NCBI RefSeq assembly: GCF_020421205.1
Contig: NZ_JAIZZH010000003.1
Span: forward strand, 868,001-932,000
Length of the DNA: 64,000 nt
Direction: 5' to 3'
Origin: Hymenobacter pini
Lineage (GTDB): Bacteria > Bacteroidota > Bacteroidia > Cytophagales > Hymenobacteraceae
Shown here: positions 1 to 7,618 of the stretch, piece by piece
How the letters are laid out: each line of letters opens with the position of its first letter
How positions within the stretch are numbered: the stretch's first letter is position 1
The notes under the pieces: generated by a model
What the model saw: only the letters and a program-made list of their open reading frames with translations
What the model was told of the DNA's origin: nothing
Databases searched by the model: none
Translations under genes and position numbers: made by a program

Positions 1-413
1 CGACTCTGGCGGCGCTGCTGCTCGATGAGCGGCCAGTGCAGAGCGGCGGGGGCAGCGCAAACGTAGATCTGAGCAACTACTACACAAAATCCGAGAGCAA
101 CACCCGCTTTGCCTCCTACCTGCAAATTCGCTCCACCGCCACCGCGCGGGTGCGGGAGGTTCCGGTACCGGCAGTGCTCCAGATTCAGAGCGAAACCCTG
201 GACCAGAACGCGGCCAGCCTGTCCTACCAGCTGGATAAGAATACGCGGGTAGGCAACCGCCAGTACGGCTCGCCCGACCAGACGCTGGCCCAGGTCAACG
301 CGCTGCTGGCCAGCCTGAGCGCGGGTGAGTTGCTGGCCGGCGTGAAACTCTACGTCAAGACCATTCCGAACGTGGCAGCCGATGCGGCCACGGTGGGCCT
401 AACCCTGCTGTAA
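1..413 (+). CDS. Phage tail-fibre protein, C-terminal part (5' end cut by window)
   Basis: The reading frame is open from base 3 to the TAA at 411-413, giving 136 visible residues. A GTG at 36 could start translation, but the frame has no stop upstream and the missing 5' part is more likely. It carries the motif LSNYYTKSESNTRF, typical of tail-fibre and receptor-binding proteins, followed by a short beta-rich C-terminal segment. The next gene starts directly after the stop codon, so the two are translationally coupled. Role in host attachment is inferred from the motif and position. Fibre specificity cannot be read. Confidence 0.7.
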   Translation, partial: TLAALLLDERPVQSGGGSANVDLSNYYTKSESNTRFASYLQIRSTATARVREVPVPAVLQIQSETLDQNAASLSYQLDKNTRVGNRQYGSPDQTLAQVNALLASLSAGELLAGVKLYVKTIPNVAADAATVGLTLL

Positions 414-1097
414 ATGAACCTGCAATTCCTCACGGCCGACCTGAACGCCTTTCCGGGGGCTACGGCCCAGATTGATAAAACCCGCTTTGCGACGTTTCTG
501 GAAGCGGATAGTCCCGGCAACACGTCCACCCAGTGGCTGGACCAGAGCGGGCACGGCAAGGATGCCGTGGCCAACACGGCCTTCTCCCTGACGGTGGACG
601 CGCAGGGCCGGGCCTGCTACGTGGCCGACGGCTCACAACTGTTTTCACTCTCCACCCTGCGGGCCGTGCCCTCCGACTACACGATTTATCTACTCGTGCG
701 CAAGAGCAGCGGTACGGGCATCCGGTTTATTGACAGCTTTTCTGACCGTTGGATTGTGCAGGTGAGCGAAGGAGCCGTGCTCTACAATAGTAGCGGCGGG
801 ACCATGAGCAACTACATTATGCCGCCCGATGACCAGCTCCGGCTGCTGGTGGTGCGCCTCAATAGTGCCGGTGCTACGCTGCTGGTAAACGGTGTGATTG
901 AAGCCAGCGGGCAATGGGTGCAGAAAACGGCGACCAGCCCGTTTTACTTAGGAGGCACACCCGATGGTGGAGGGCTATACGGTGCGCTACGTGGGGCGTG
1001 GTACGCCTTCGGTTTTGTGGTGGGTAACGATACGGACGCCGACGTTGAGCAGGTGCGCCAGTATTTCGCCGCCAAGCTCGGTACTTCTTTCCTGTAA
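414..1097 (+). CDS. Phage tail protein with lectin/LamG-like fold
   Basis: A 227-residue protein starting on the ATG that directly follows the previous TAA. The sequence WLDQSGHGKDAV near residue 40, the central DYTIYLLVRK strand and the late FYLGGTPDGGGLYG segment are the pattern of concanavalin-A/LamG-like lectin domains (WxDxSGxgndA ... GG) found at the tips of phage tail proteins and in surface adhesins. It probably works with the upstream fibre in binding cell-surface glycan. It ends the first transcription unit: a strong terminator follows at 1125-1149. No catalytic motif is seen. The fold call rests on motif reading only. Confidence 0.6.
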   Translation: MNLQFLTADLNAFPGATAQIDKTRFATFLEADSPGNTSTQWLDQSGHGKDAVANTAFSLTVDAQGRACYVADGSQLFSLSTLRAVPSDYTIYLLVRKSSGTGIRFIDSFSDRWIVQVSEGAVLYNSSGGTMSNYIMPPDDQLRLLVVRLNSAGATLLVNGVIEASGQWVQKTATSPFYLGGTPDGGGLYGALRGAWYAFGFVVGNDTDADVEQVRQYFAAKLGTSFL

Positions 1098-1124
1098 GCA
1101 GTTCCTTTTCCGCACTACACGTGC

Positions 1125-1149
1125 CCCGCCCACCCGGCGGGGCTTTTTT
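1125..1149 (+). terminator. Intrinsic terminator after tail-fibre genes
   Basis: GCCCCGCC, a short loop, GGCGGGGC, then six T. It separates the tail-fibre unit from the head unit and is followed at once by the phage GTGTCC element. Confidence 0.85.
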
Positions 1150-1186
1150 GTGTCCTTTTTCACGCGTAGGAGCCGGAACAGCTTTG
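1150..1186 (+). promoter_or_regulatory. Phage GYGTCC-N25-GCTTTG element, copy 1 (probable promoter)
   Basis: GTGTCC at 1150-1155, then 25 nt, then GCTTTG at 1181-1186. Copies at 4898, 9573 and 18905 have the same spacing. GCTTTG resembles the -7 box (TAnnTTTG) of Bacteroidota promoters, and the T-run after GTGTCC falls where the -33 box belongs. The protease gene starts 22 nt downstream. Confidence 0.6.
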
Positions 1187-1208
1187 CATCGATAATTACC
1201 CCAAGTCG

Positions 1209-2543
1209 ATGCAAGTCAACCATCTTTTGTCAGCCATCCTACGTTCGCCCTGGGCTATCCAGAGCGAGACGGTGCTCGGTTATCTGCCGCAGATTGCGGC
1301 TATGCTCAAGGGTGAGCAGCCGGCCGCAACTACTGCGCCGGCTGCTCCAGCGGAGCCTGGCGTACTGTTCGCCGCGGCAAAAGGTGGTGGCCGTTCCTCG
1401 GCCCGCAAGTTCGATGATTCCCCCGATGGTGTAGTAGCGGTACACCAGCTGAAGGGCGTGATGATGAAGCAGGACCAGATTGGCCTGTGCACCGACGTTC
1501 CGGGTACCGCCTCCCTCCTACGGGCCATGCAGGCTGCTGACCGCCACGACAACGTGGTGGGCCACCTCCTGGACATCGACTCGGGAGGCGGTGCCGTGGA
1601 TGGGACCGCAGAGTTTGCCGCTGGCATTGCCGCCCTCACGAAGCCCATCGTAGCCTACACAGATGGGTTGATTGGCTCGGCTGCGGTATGGGCCGCAGTT
1701 TCCTGTGCCGAAATCTACCTCAACAACGAAACCTGCCGCATCGGCTCCATTGGCGTGATGGCCTCCATTCAGGACATCAAGCCAGCGCTGCAAAAGCTGG
1801 GCGTGAACTTTCACGACCTGGTGGCCGATGGCTCTGAGGATAAGAATGCCGACTTCTTTTCGGTGCTGGCCGGCGACTACGAGCCCTACAAAGCCAATGT
1901 ACTCAACCCGCTACGGGCTTTGTTTCATGAGCATGTGAAGGCTTCGCTCGGGGAGCAGCTCAACCCCAAAACCAGCGAGAAAGCGCTGAAGGGAGGCATG
2001 TTCTTCGCCTCCGAAGCCAAGGAGATGGGCCTGATTACGGGTATCGGCTCCTTTGATTTTGCTGTGCAGCGGGTGCTCGACCTGGCTGCTGAAGCGCCTG
2101 CGCCTGCTGATGGCGCGGCTGACCAAGCCAACCATTCCAATTCAACCAATATGAGTTTTCTCAAACGCTTTCCGGCCGTGGCTGCACTGGCCGGCCTGAC
2201 GGGTACTGCCGTAACGGCGGGCCTGCTCGATGCTGCCAACGCGGAGTTGGAAGCCGCCAACATCCAAGGCGCAGGCATCATCTCGACTGATGCTCTTGCC
2301 GCCTTCGAGGCGCAGGCTACGGAGCTGGCCAGCATCAAAGCCACGCTGACCGAAGCCGGCGTGGACTCGGTAGCCGCGCTGGTTACGGCCCGCGACGAGG
2401 CCGTTGCCCAGGCTGCCGAGTACGGTGACCAGCCCGGCGCAGTGCCCACCAGCTCTACCAAGGAGAAGTCCGACGTGGAGGAAGATGGCGACAACCCGCA
2501 GTCGGTGGTGGATAGCCTCCATGAAAAGATGCTGAACTCATAA
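1209..2543 (+). CDS. S49-family prohead protease, fused to scaffold-like C-terminus
   Basis: A 444-residue protein. The N-terminal two thirds is a ClpP/SppA-type (S49) domain: IDSGGG near residue 119, the YTDGLIGSAAVWAA block with the likely nucleophile Ser157, and the RIGSIGVMAS block about 25 residues later. The last 130 residues are Ala/Glu-rich and helical, as in capsid scaffolds. In phage lambda (C/Nu3) and relatives such a protease gene contains an in-frame internal start that makes the scaffold; here ATG 2151 (residue 315, MSFLKRF) follows an Asn/Ser-rich linker and could do this. It directly precedes the major capsid gene. It would process the prohead. Confidence 0.85.
   Translation: MQVNHLLSAILRSPWAIQSETVLGYLPQIAAMLKGEQPAATTAPAAPAEPGVLFAAAKGGGRSSARKFDDSPDGVVAVHQLKGVMMKQDQIGLCTDVPGTASLLRAMQAADRHDNVVGHLLDIDSGGGAVDGTAEFAAGIAALTKPIVAYTDGLIGSAAVWAAVSCAEIYLNNETCRIGSIGVMASIQDIKPALQKLGVNFHDLVADGSEDKNADFFSVLAGDYEPYKANVLNPLRALFHEHVKASLGEQLNPKTSEKALKGGMFFASEAKEMGLITGIGSFDFAVQRVLDLAAEAPAPADGAADQANHSNSTNMSFLKRFPAVAALAGLTGTAVTAGLLDAANAELEAANIQGAGIISTDALAAFEAQATELASIKATLTEAGVDSVAALVTARDEAVAQAAEYGDQPGAVPTSSTKEKSDVEEDGDNPQSVVDSLHEKMLNS
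2151..2543 (+). CDS. Possible nested capsid scaffold (in-frame start within protease gene)
   Basis: The in-frame ATG at 2151 would give a 130-residue Ala/Glu-rich protein beginning MSFLKRFPAVAALAGL and sharing the protease stop codon. It falls exactly where the protease domain ends and a low-complexity linker (DQANHSNSTN) begins. The layout matches lambda C/Nu3. No clear Shine-Dalgarno site is present, which means little in Bacteroidota. This is inference from layout; it could equally be only the C-terminal domain of the long protein. Confidence 0.4.
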   Translation: MSFLKRFPAVAALAGLTGTAVTAGLLDAANAELEAANIQGAGIISTDALAAFEAQATELASIKATLTEAGVDSVAALVTARDEAVAQAAEYGDQPGAVPTSSTKEKSDVEEDGDNPQSVVDSLHEKMLNS

Positions 2544-2597
2544 GTTCAGCTCTATCCCTATCAAATCCTCATTTATCACTTCTAACAGCTATCAATA

Positions 2598-3557
2598 ATG
2601 GCTTTAGTTATCACGGATATCGTTGCCCAGTTCGGCGCGTACTATCTCAACCAGGGTCAGAACCTGACCCGCCTCTACACGTTGCTGCGCTCGGCCACGA
2701 ACACCGAGAGCATGTTCACGCCCATCACGACGGACGACACCATTTGGCGGGCTGCCAAGGCGCTGTTTACCCGCGTAGTGCAGCCTTTCCAGAAGGCGTT
2801 TACTCCGCTGGCCAGCACCACGTTCGTACCGGTGGAAATCAAGCAGTTCAAGATCAAGGTGGATGCTCAGGAGTATCCGGATGATCTGGAAGCGACTTGG
2901 CTTGGCTTCCTGGATGGCGAAGGCATTGACCGTAAGGCATGGCCCTTCGTGCGCTGGTACGTGGAAGTGTACCTGCTGCCGCAGATCAAGCAGGACATCG
3001 AACACAACGAAATCTATCAGGGCGTGTACGCTGCTCCCACCCCTGGCACTCCTGGCGCTGCCGGCACTGCTCTGGATGGTATTAAGAAAACCATCAACGG
3101 GTTTGTATCGTCGGGCCGTACCACGCCCATCGTTACGGGTGCGCTGGAAATCACCAACCCCGAGGCGCTGGTGGAGCAGTTTGAGTACTTCGCCGATGCC
3201 ATCGGTCAGGACTACTGGGATATTCCCATGATCCTGGGTACTTCGCCGGCCGTAGCCCGCGCCTTCCTCCGTGGTCAGGAGAAGAAGTACGGCAAGAACA
3301 CTGGTGGCGGGGCTCTGGACCTGACCATCAACAAAACCAACATCACCCTGAAGGGGCTGACTTCGCACCGCAACACGCAGAAAATCTGGTGTACGCCCCA
3401 GGGCAATGCCGTGATGCTGCGCAAGCGCATCCAGAACCAGTCGACGGTGCAGGTTGAAAACGTAGACCGTCTGCTCAAGTTCTTCACCGACTTCAGCATG
3501 GGTATCGGCTATATCATCCCCGAAATCGTCTTCACCAACGACCAGGACTTGTCCTAG
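2598..3557 (+). CDS. Major capsid protein (HK97-fold, probable)
   Basis: A 319-residue protein 54 bp after the protease-scaffold gene, the usual place of the major capsid protein. The N-terminal region (residues 1-60) is helical; the centre has WLGFLDGEG and an acidic E-loop-like stretch; the C-terminal half contains the alternating beta/turn pattern of HK97-fold shells, such as MILGTSPAVARAF. No sequence motif alone proves the family; assignment rests on size, composition and position between protease and small head genes. A GC hairpin without a T-run at 3573-3596 follows and may protect or attenuate the mRNA, consistent with high expression of a shell protein. Confidence 0.75.
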   Translation: MALVITDIVAQFGAYYLNQGQNLTRLYTLLRSATNTESMFTPITTDDTIWRAAKALFTRVVQPFQKAFTPLASTTFVPVEIKQFKIKVDAQEYPDDLEATWLGFLDGEGIDRKAWPFVRWYVEVYLLPQIKQDIEHNEIYQGVYAAPTPGTPGAAGTALDGIKKTINGFVSSGRTTPIVTGALEITNPEALVEQFEYFADAIGQDYWDIPMILGTSPAVARAFLRGQEKKYGKNTGGGALDLTINKTNITLKGLTSHRNTQKIWCTPQGNAVMLRKRIQNQSTVQVENVDRLLKFFTDFSMGIGYIIPEIVFTNDQDLS

Positions 3558-3572
3558 TAGCTCACCAACGAG

Positions 3573-3596
3573 CCGGCACTCTTTCGAGGGTGCCGG
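3573..3596 (+). terminator. GC hairpin after capsid gene (attenuator-like)
   Basis: GCCGGCAC and GTGCCGGC arms around a TTTC loop, with no clear T-run. It may act as a partial terminator or mRNA-stabilising hairpin between the capsid gene and the lesser head genes. Confidence 0.5.
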
Positions 3597-3647
3597 CCAG
3601 CGTTATTCTAGTGTTTACCCGTCTCAACATATCATTTAGCCAACATC

Positions 3648-3980
3648 ATGGCCGATACTCAGCCTACCCCCAAAAATGCTCCCGAGACTCCTGAGCAGGA
3701 GCTGGCACGTCTCCGCAGCGAGAATGCCAAACTGAAGGAGGAAAACGCCACTGCCACCGCTACTCTCGAAGAGATGGGCGAGCAGCTGGCCAACGCCGAA
3801 GCCGCAGCCCCTGAACAGGTGGTGGTGAAGCATGAAAACGCACAGTACCGTGTTCTGGCGCAGAAATTCCAGCACAAAGGCCAGGAGGTGAAAGCCGCCG
3901 ATCTGAAAAAAAACAAGGAGCTGGTGGCTGAACTGATCAAGTCCGGTTCGGGCTTGCTCCAGAAGATCGAGGCCAAGTAG
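3648..3980 (+). CDS. Small coiled-coil head protein, function unknown
   Basis: A 110-residue protein with a disordered Thr/Pro-rich start and a long coiled coil from about residue 15 to 60 (heptad-like ELARLRSENAKLKEENATAT). The C-terminal half is basic (KNKELVAELIKSGSG). It lies between the capsid and a probable tail or decoration protein. Small coiled-coil proteins at this place in related phages are sometimes head-associated; nothing here identifies a specific job. The start ATG is preceded by a 90-bp spacer containing the hairpin at 3573-3596. Confidence 0.6.
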   Translation: MADTQPTPKNAPETPEQELARLRSENAKLKEENATATATLEEMGEQLANAEAAAPEQVVVKHENAQYRVLAQKFQHKGQEVKAADLKKNKELVAELIKSGSGLLQKIEAK

Positions 3981-4035
3981 TAAGCCAGCGTCAGTAGGCT
4001 GAAAACCTGATTTATCCGCTACTTATTCGATCCAC

Positions 4036-4602
4036 ATGGACTTATTCGAATTGAAGGGCCCGCAGGGGAAAGACAACACCCCCGGCCTGAAGAGCAACAT
4101 CTTTATTGCCGCTGAAGATGACTTCACGACAATCAAAGGTTTCAAAAAGACCAATGCCGCTGGTGACTCAGTAACCATCGACGGTTCCCACGTTTTTCCT
4201 GATGGTAAGGGCTTCGTGAAGTGTTACACCACGCCAAACACCGCCAACCTGAAGCTTGACCCCACTGGGGAGCGTGACAGCCGTGGTAAGAAGATTGCGC
4301 TGGAGTTCTTCCACCCTGGCAACTCCAAGGAGGTGGCAGAGTTTGACCGCCAGATCAAAAACCGATCAGCCATCGTGTTGGTGCAAACCCCGGATGGGCA
4401 AGTACTGCAACTGGGCTCCGAGGGCCTGGGCGTGGAAATTCTAGGCAACTACGATACTGGCACCACTGGCAGCGGTAAGCGTGGCTTCACTTTCAAAGTA
4501 GAGGGCTATTCCAACGGCCTGGCGTTCTACGAGGGTGACATTAAGATGAAGGATGGTAGCAGCATTGCCGCTACCACTGGAGTTGTAACCGCTGGCTCGT
4601 AA
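4036..4602 (+). CDS. Phage structural protein, possible tail tube or decoration
   Basis: A 188-residue beta-rich protein (for example ILGNYDTGTTGSGKRGFTF and FYEGDIKMKDGSS) with a Gly/Thr/Ser-rich C-terminal tail. It was not assigned to a named family by eye. Its size, beta content and position after the capsid fit a tail-tube monomer or a capsid-decoration protein. The following gene starts 4 bp after the stop codon. The C-terminal TTGVVTAGS tail is low-complexity and may be flexible. Confidence 0.55.
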   Translation: MDLFELKGPQGKDNTPGLKSNIFIAAEDDFTTIKGFKKTNAAGDSVTIDGSHVFPDGKGFVKCYTTPNTANLKLDPTGERDSRGKKIALEFFHPGNSKEVAEFDRQIKNRSAIVLVQTPDGQVLQLGSEGLGVEILGNYDTGTTGSGKRGFTFKVEGYSNGLAFYEGDIKMKDGSSIAATTGVVTAGS

Positions 4603-4605
4603 GCG

Positions 4606-4830
4606 ATGAACAAGAACTGGCAGAGCATGCTGCTCCCCGAAGTGGCCGCCAAGTATGAGGCGTTGCAGGAGCCGGGCCGTTATCGGCTCTGGAGCCTGGA
4701 CCACCAGGAACTGAACCTCCGTACCCTCAGTGTGGCCGAGGCCGACGAGCTGGTAGCGAAGCAGGTACTTTCCGAATACTTGAAGCCTCGGAAGGTGCGC
4801 CGCCGCGCTGCCACTGTAACACCCGGTTAG
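4606..4830 (+). CDS. Small phage protein, function unknown
   Basis: A 74-residue protein starting 3 bp after the preceding stop. The centre (ELNLRTLSVAEADELVAKQV) looks helical and the C-terminus is very basic (LKPRKVRRRAATV), suggesting nucleic-acid or acidic-partner contact. It is the last gene of the head unit: a terminator at 4866-4897 follows. No family recognised. Confidence 0.55.
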   Translation: MNKNWQSMLLPEVAAKYEALQEPGRYRLWSLDHQELNLRTLSVAEADELVAKQVLSEYLKPRKVRRRAATVTPG

Positions 4831-4865
4831 GGGAGAGAGGAAAAGGGAACTGGGTGTTACATCGA

Positions 4866-4897
4866 AACGCCTCGACCATACCGGTCGGGGCGTTTTT
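4866..4897 (+). terminator. Intrinsic terminator ending the head unit
   Basis: AACGCC.CGACC paired with GGTCG.GGCGTT and a five-T tract. The second phage GYGTCC element starts directly after it. Confidence 0.8.
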
Positions 4898-4934
4898 GCG
4901 TCCTTTTCTGCCGTGCCACCCGGGTGGAGCTTTG
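4898..4934 (+). promoter_or_regulatory. Phage GYGTCC-N25-GCTTTG element, copy 2
   Basis: GCGTCC at 4898-4903 and GCTTTG at 4929-4934, separated by 25 nt as in the other copies. The downstream ATG lies only 4 nt after GCTTTG, so a promoter here would give a leaderless or nearly leaderless mRNA. Host TACCTTTG boxes at 38925 also lie 5 nt from an ATG, so this is not unusual in this genome. Confidence 0.55.
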
Positions 4935-4938
4935 AGGT

Positions 4939-5106
4939 ATGAAAGCACTACTGAAGCCCAAAAAACTCCTTGTTTGCCAAACTGCCACCGGTCACCCAGT
5001 ACGCATCGTGTGGCTGGCAAAGCATGGTATTGAAGCCCGAGTGGTAAGCCTGAAAACAGGCATGCCCATCAAAACCACCCGCGGCGACCTGTTCGAGTTG
5101 AAATGA
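4939..5106 (+). CDS. Small phage protein (55 aa), function unknown
   Basis: A short basic protein, MKALLKPKKLLVCQTATG..., with a beta-rich centre (VRIVWLAKHGIEARVVSL). It begins 4 nt after the phage promoter-like element and overlaps the next gene by the four bases ATGA. No family recognised. The overlap and position after a terminator-promoter junction support it as a real gene despite its size. Confidence 0.6.
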   Translation: MKALLKPKKLLVCQTATGHPVRIVWLAKHGIEARVVSLKTGMPIKTTRGDLFELK

Positions 5107-5711
5107 GCCCGGAAATCTCCGCTTGGCTGGCCTCAGAGCAGGACTATGCTACCGGTGTGGCTCTTTACGAGCAGCACGGCACCAGCGGCGTGTATAAGCG
5201 TCTGCTGGCCGGCGCATGTACAAACTACAACCGAGGCTTGCTGGCACGTGAGCTGGGCAAGCTGGTCGAGACGGTACCAGCCGCCGAGCCGGAGCCGGCT
5301 CCAACACCTGTAGTGGCCCCACCAGTCGACGTGATGACCCAGCTGCGGCAGGCCCGCCGCCCCCTGCTCAGTGAGCGGGAGTTTCTGCATGCCCGGCTGG
5401 AGCTGGTGGGGGATGCGGAGCGACACGACTCGGCCCTGCGCATCCTGGATATCGGCGACGAGTTGCAGAAAAGCTACGATGCCGAGGCCCATTACGTGCA
5501 ATACGGCACTCTGCCGGAGCCGCCACCGGTGGCAGAGCCGGCGCCTGAGCTGGCTACGCTTACCAGTAAGGCCGAAATCCAATACCACCTCAAACTACTC
5601 CGCACCCAACGCAGCAAGCTCCACGGCCGGGAAGACCGCGCCACCGACTACGCGCAGGTGCTGGCCAACATCGAATTACTAGAATCCAAACTATCCTCTG
5701 ATGCAGAATGA
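5103..5711 (+). CDS. Phage protein of unknown function
   Basis: A 202-residue protein in three parts: a helical N-terminus (about 1-55) with a Tyr-rich turn YKRLLAGACTNYNRGLLARELGKL, a Pro/Ala/Glu linker (about 60-80), and a helical C-terminal region with LRTQRSKLHGR and a Leu/Glu-rich end. A second short Pro-rich linker lies near residue 140. It overlaps the 55-aa gene (ATGA) and the following methyltransferase by 11 bp, so the three are co-translated. The layout suggests a two-domain adaptor; it could serve DNA metabolism with the ParB-methyltransferase. No named family recognised. Confidence 0.6.
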   Translation: MSPEISAWLASEQDYATGVALYEQHGTSGVYKRLLAGACTNYNRGLLARELGKLVETVPAAEPEPAPTPVVAPPVDVMTQLRQARRPLLSEREFLHARLELVGDAERHDSALRILDIGDELQKSYDAEAHYVQYGTLPEPPPVAEPAPELATLTSKAEIQYHLKLLRTQRSKLHGREDRATDYAQVLANIELLESKLSSDAE

Positions 5712-6978
5712 AGAACTCGCTCCTCTATCCTGGAGCACCGTGCAGCGTCGTATCCGCGACCTGGTACCACTAGATTACAACCCGCGCATTTTGACCGAGG
5801 AGGGCCGGGCCCGCCTCACGCGCAGCATCCTGAAGTTTAATTTGGCCGAAATCCCAGCCATCAACACCGACAACGTGGTGCTGGCCGGCCACCAGCGCCT
5901 GCGCATCCTGCTCGACCTGGGCCGGGGCGAGGAGGTGATTGATGTGCGGATGCCCAACCGCCAGCTCACCAAGGAGGAACTCGACGAGTACAACATCACC
6001 TCCAACGTGGGCGCGGGCCAGTGGGACTACGAGAGCCTACAGGAGAACTTTGCCCATATCGATCTGGCTGCCATCGGCGACAGCAGCATGCTGGCGGGAC
6101 TGGCTGAGCTGGCTGCTATGGCGCTGCCGCTGCTGCCTTCGGAGGAGCAGGAGTTCGACCCCACGCCCCCGGTCGAGCCGGTGTCGGTGCTGGGGGACGT
6201 GTACGAGCTGAGCAGCCCCGGCCGGGCCTTGGAGCACTGCATCGTGTGTGGCTCGTCGACGGACTCGGACGTAGTGGCCACGGCGCTGGCCGGCAAGCTC
6301 ATCGACCTGGTGAATACCGACCCGCCCTACAACGTCAACTACCAGGGTAAAACGAAGGATGCGCTGAAGATTGAGAACGACAGCATGGATAATGACTCGT
6401 TCCGGCAGTTCCTCTACGACTACTACACCAACTGCTTCGCCTTCATGAAGCCCGGTGCACCGATTTACGTGTTCCATGCCGACTCGGAAGGAGCCAACTT
6501 CCGCCTGGCGTTGCAGGATGCCGGCCTAAAGCTGAGCCAGTGCCTGGTGTGGGTGAAGCAGACCTTCGTGATGGGCCGGCAGGACTTCCACTGGCAGCAC
6601 GAGCCCATTCTGTACGGTTGGAAGGAAGGTGAGCGGCATAAGTGGTACTCAGACCGCAAGCAGACCACGGTGCTGAAGTTCGACCGGCCAAGCCGCAATG
6701 CTGACCACCCGACCATGAAGCCGCTGGACATCATTGAGTACCAGCTGGAGTGCAGCAGCCAGCCCGGCGACGTGGTGTTCGACGGGTTTGGCGGCTCAGG
6801 CTCAGTGTTGATTGCCAGTGAAAAGCTGGACCGCGAAGCCCACCTGGTGGAACTCGACCCGCGCTACGTGGACGTGGAGGTACGCCGGTGGGTGAAGTTT
6901 ATGCGTGACAACCAGCGTCGCTTCACCGTGACGCGCAACGGAGAGGAGCTGACCCATGAGCAACTTGCCCTCTACTAA
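5701..6978 (+). CDS. ParB-like domain fused to adenine-specific DNA methyltransferase
   Basis: A 425-residue fusion. Residues 10-110 form a ParB/Srx-like domain (LVPLDYNPRILTEEGRARL, then VVLAGHQRLRILLDLGRG, where GHQR is the usual nucleotide-binding signature). Residues 190-425 are a beta-class N4/N6 DNA methyltransferase: motif IV DPPY at residue 207 and motif I DGFGGSG at residue 361, in the permuted order typical of this class. The conserved TMKP box precedes motif I. It overlaps TerS by 23 bp. In phages these fusions modify packaged DNA, protecting it from host restriction; some also carry ParB NTP hydrolysis. No partner endonuclease is nearby, so it is an orphan modification enzyme. Confidence 0.88.
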   Translation: MQNEELAPLSWSTVQRRIRDLVPLDYNPRILTEEGRARLTRSILKFNLAEIPAINTDNVVLAGHQRLRILLDLGRGEEVIDVRMPNRQLTKEELDEYNITSNVGAGQWDYESLQENFAHIDLAAIGDSSMLAGLAELAAMALPLLPSEEQEFDPTPPVEPVSVLGDVYELSSPGRALEHCIVCGSSTDSDVVATALAGKLIDLVNTDPPYNVNYQGKTKDALKIENDSMDNDSFRQFLYDYYTNCFAFMKPGAPIYVFHADSEGANFRLALQDAGLKLSQCLVWVKQTFVMGRQDFHWQHEPILYGWKEGERHKWYSDRKQTTVLKFDRPSRNADHPTMKPLDIIEYQLECSSQPGDVVFDGFGGSGSVLIASEKLDREAHLVELDPRYVDVEVRRWVKFMRDNQRRFTVTRNGEELTHEQLALY

Positions 6979-7618
6979 CCCCAACTACACCAGCAGCACC
7001 GAAACGGCGCTGGACCGCATCCGGGCCTCCTATTTGCACGAGGGGGCGGAGGCGGCGTTGTCGGCCGACGATAAGAGCCGGAAGGAGGAGCTGGAGGCCG
7101 CGCACGGGCTGTTGGTGAACTACCACAGCATGGAGCAGGCCGTTCCGCTGCTGGTGGGCCGGTTCGGCTTCAGTCGGGCCACGGCGTACCGGCGCTGCAA
7201 CGAGGCCATTCGGCTGTTTGGCGACGTGACCCGCTCCTACAAGGACGGTATCCGCCACATCCTGTACGAGTTTGCTATGAAGGTCTTTCAACTGGCTGCC
7301 AGCGCCAAGCCGCCAGATTTGAAGGCCATGAACGCCTCTATTAAGAACATGGCCATCCTGAAAGGGCTGGATAAGGACGATTCCAACGCGCTGACTCCCG
7401 AGGTGCTGGCAAACCGCTCCTACGTGCTCAATATCACGCTGGCCGGCAGCGACGGGCAAACGAAAACCATCGATTTGGGCAATCTGAACAAGATTGACGC
7501 GGATACCTATGCCCAGGTGGTGGATGCCGTAGAACACAGCGACGTAGGGCTGGAGGAGATGCGCGGGCTGCTGCTGGAGGCCAAGGACGGAGAGGAGGGC
7601 GATGATGGAGACAAATAG
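6956..7618 (+). CDS. terS: Terminase small subunit (probable)
   Basis: A 220-residue protein with a helix-turn-helix-like segment at about residues 63-80 (RFGFSRATAYRRCNEA), as in terminase small subunits that bind the packaging site. Most of the rest is helical, fitting the oligomerisation core; the C-terminus is acidic (EEMRGLLLEAKDGEEGDD), which often contacts the large subunit. It overlaps the methyltransferase by 23 bp and the large terminase by 17 bp, the tight arrangement expected of a packaging operon. The gene role is inferred from position plus HTH; sequence alone is not diagnostic. Confidence 0.75.
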   Translation: MSNLPSTNPNYTSSTETALDRIRASYLHEGAEAALSADDKSRKEELEAAHGLLVNYHSMEQAVPLLVGRFGFSRATAYRRCNEAIRLFGDVTRSYKDGIRHILYEFAMKVFQLAASAKPPDLKAMNASIKNMAILKGLDKDDSNALTPEVLANRSYVLNITLAGSDGQTKTIDLGNLNKIDADTYAQVVDAVEHSDVGLEEMRGLLLEAKDGEEGDDGDK

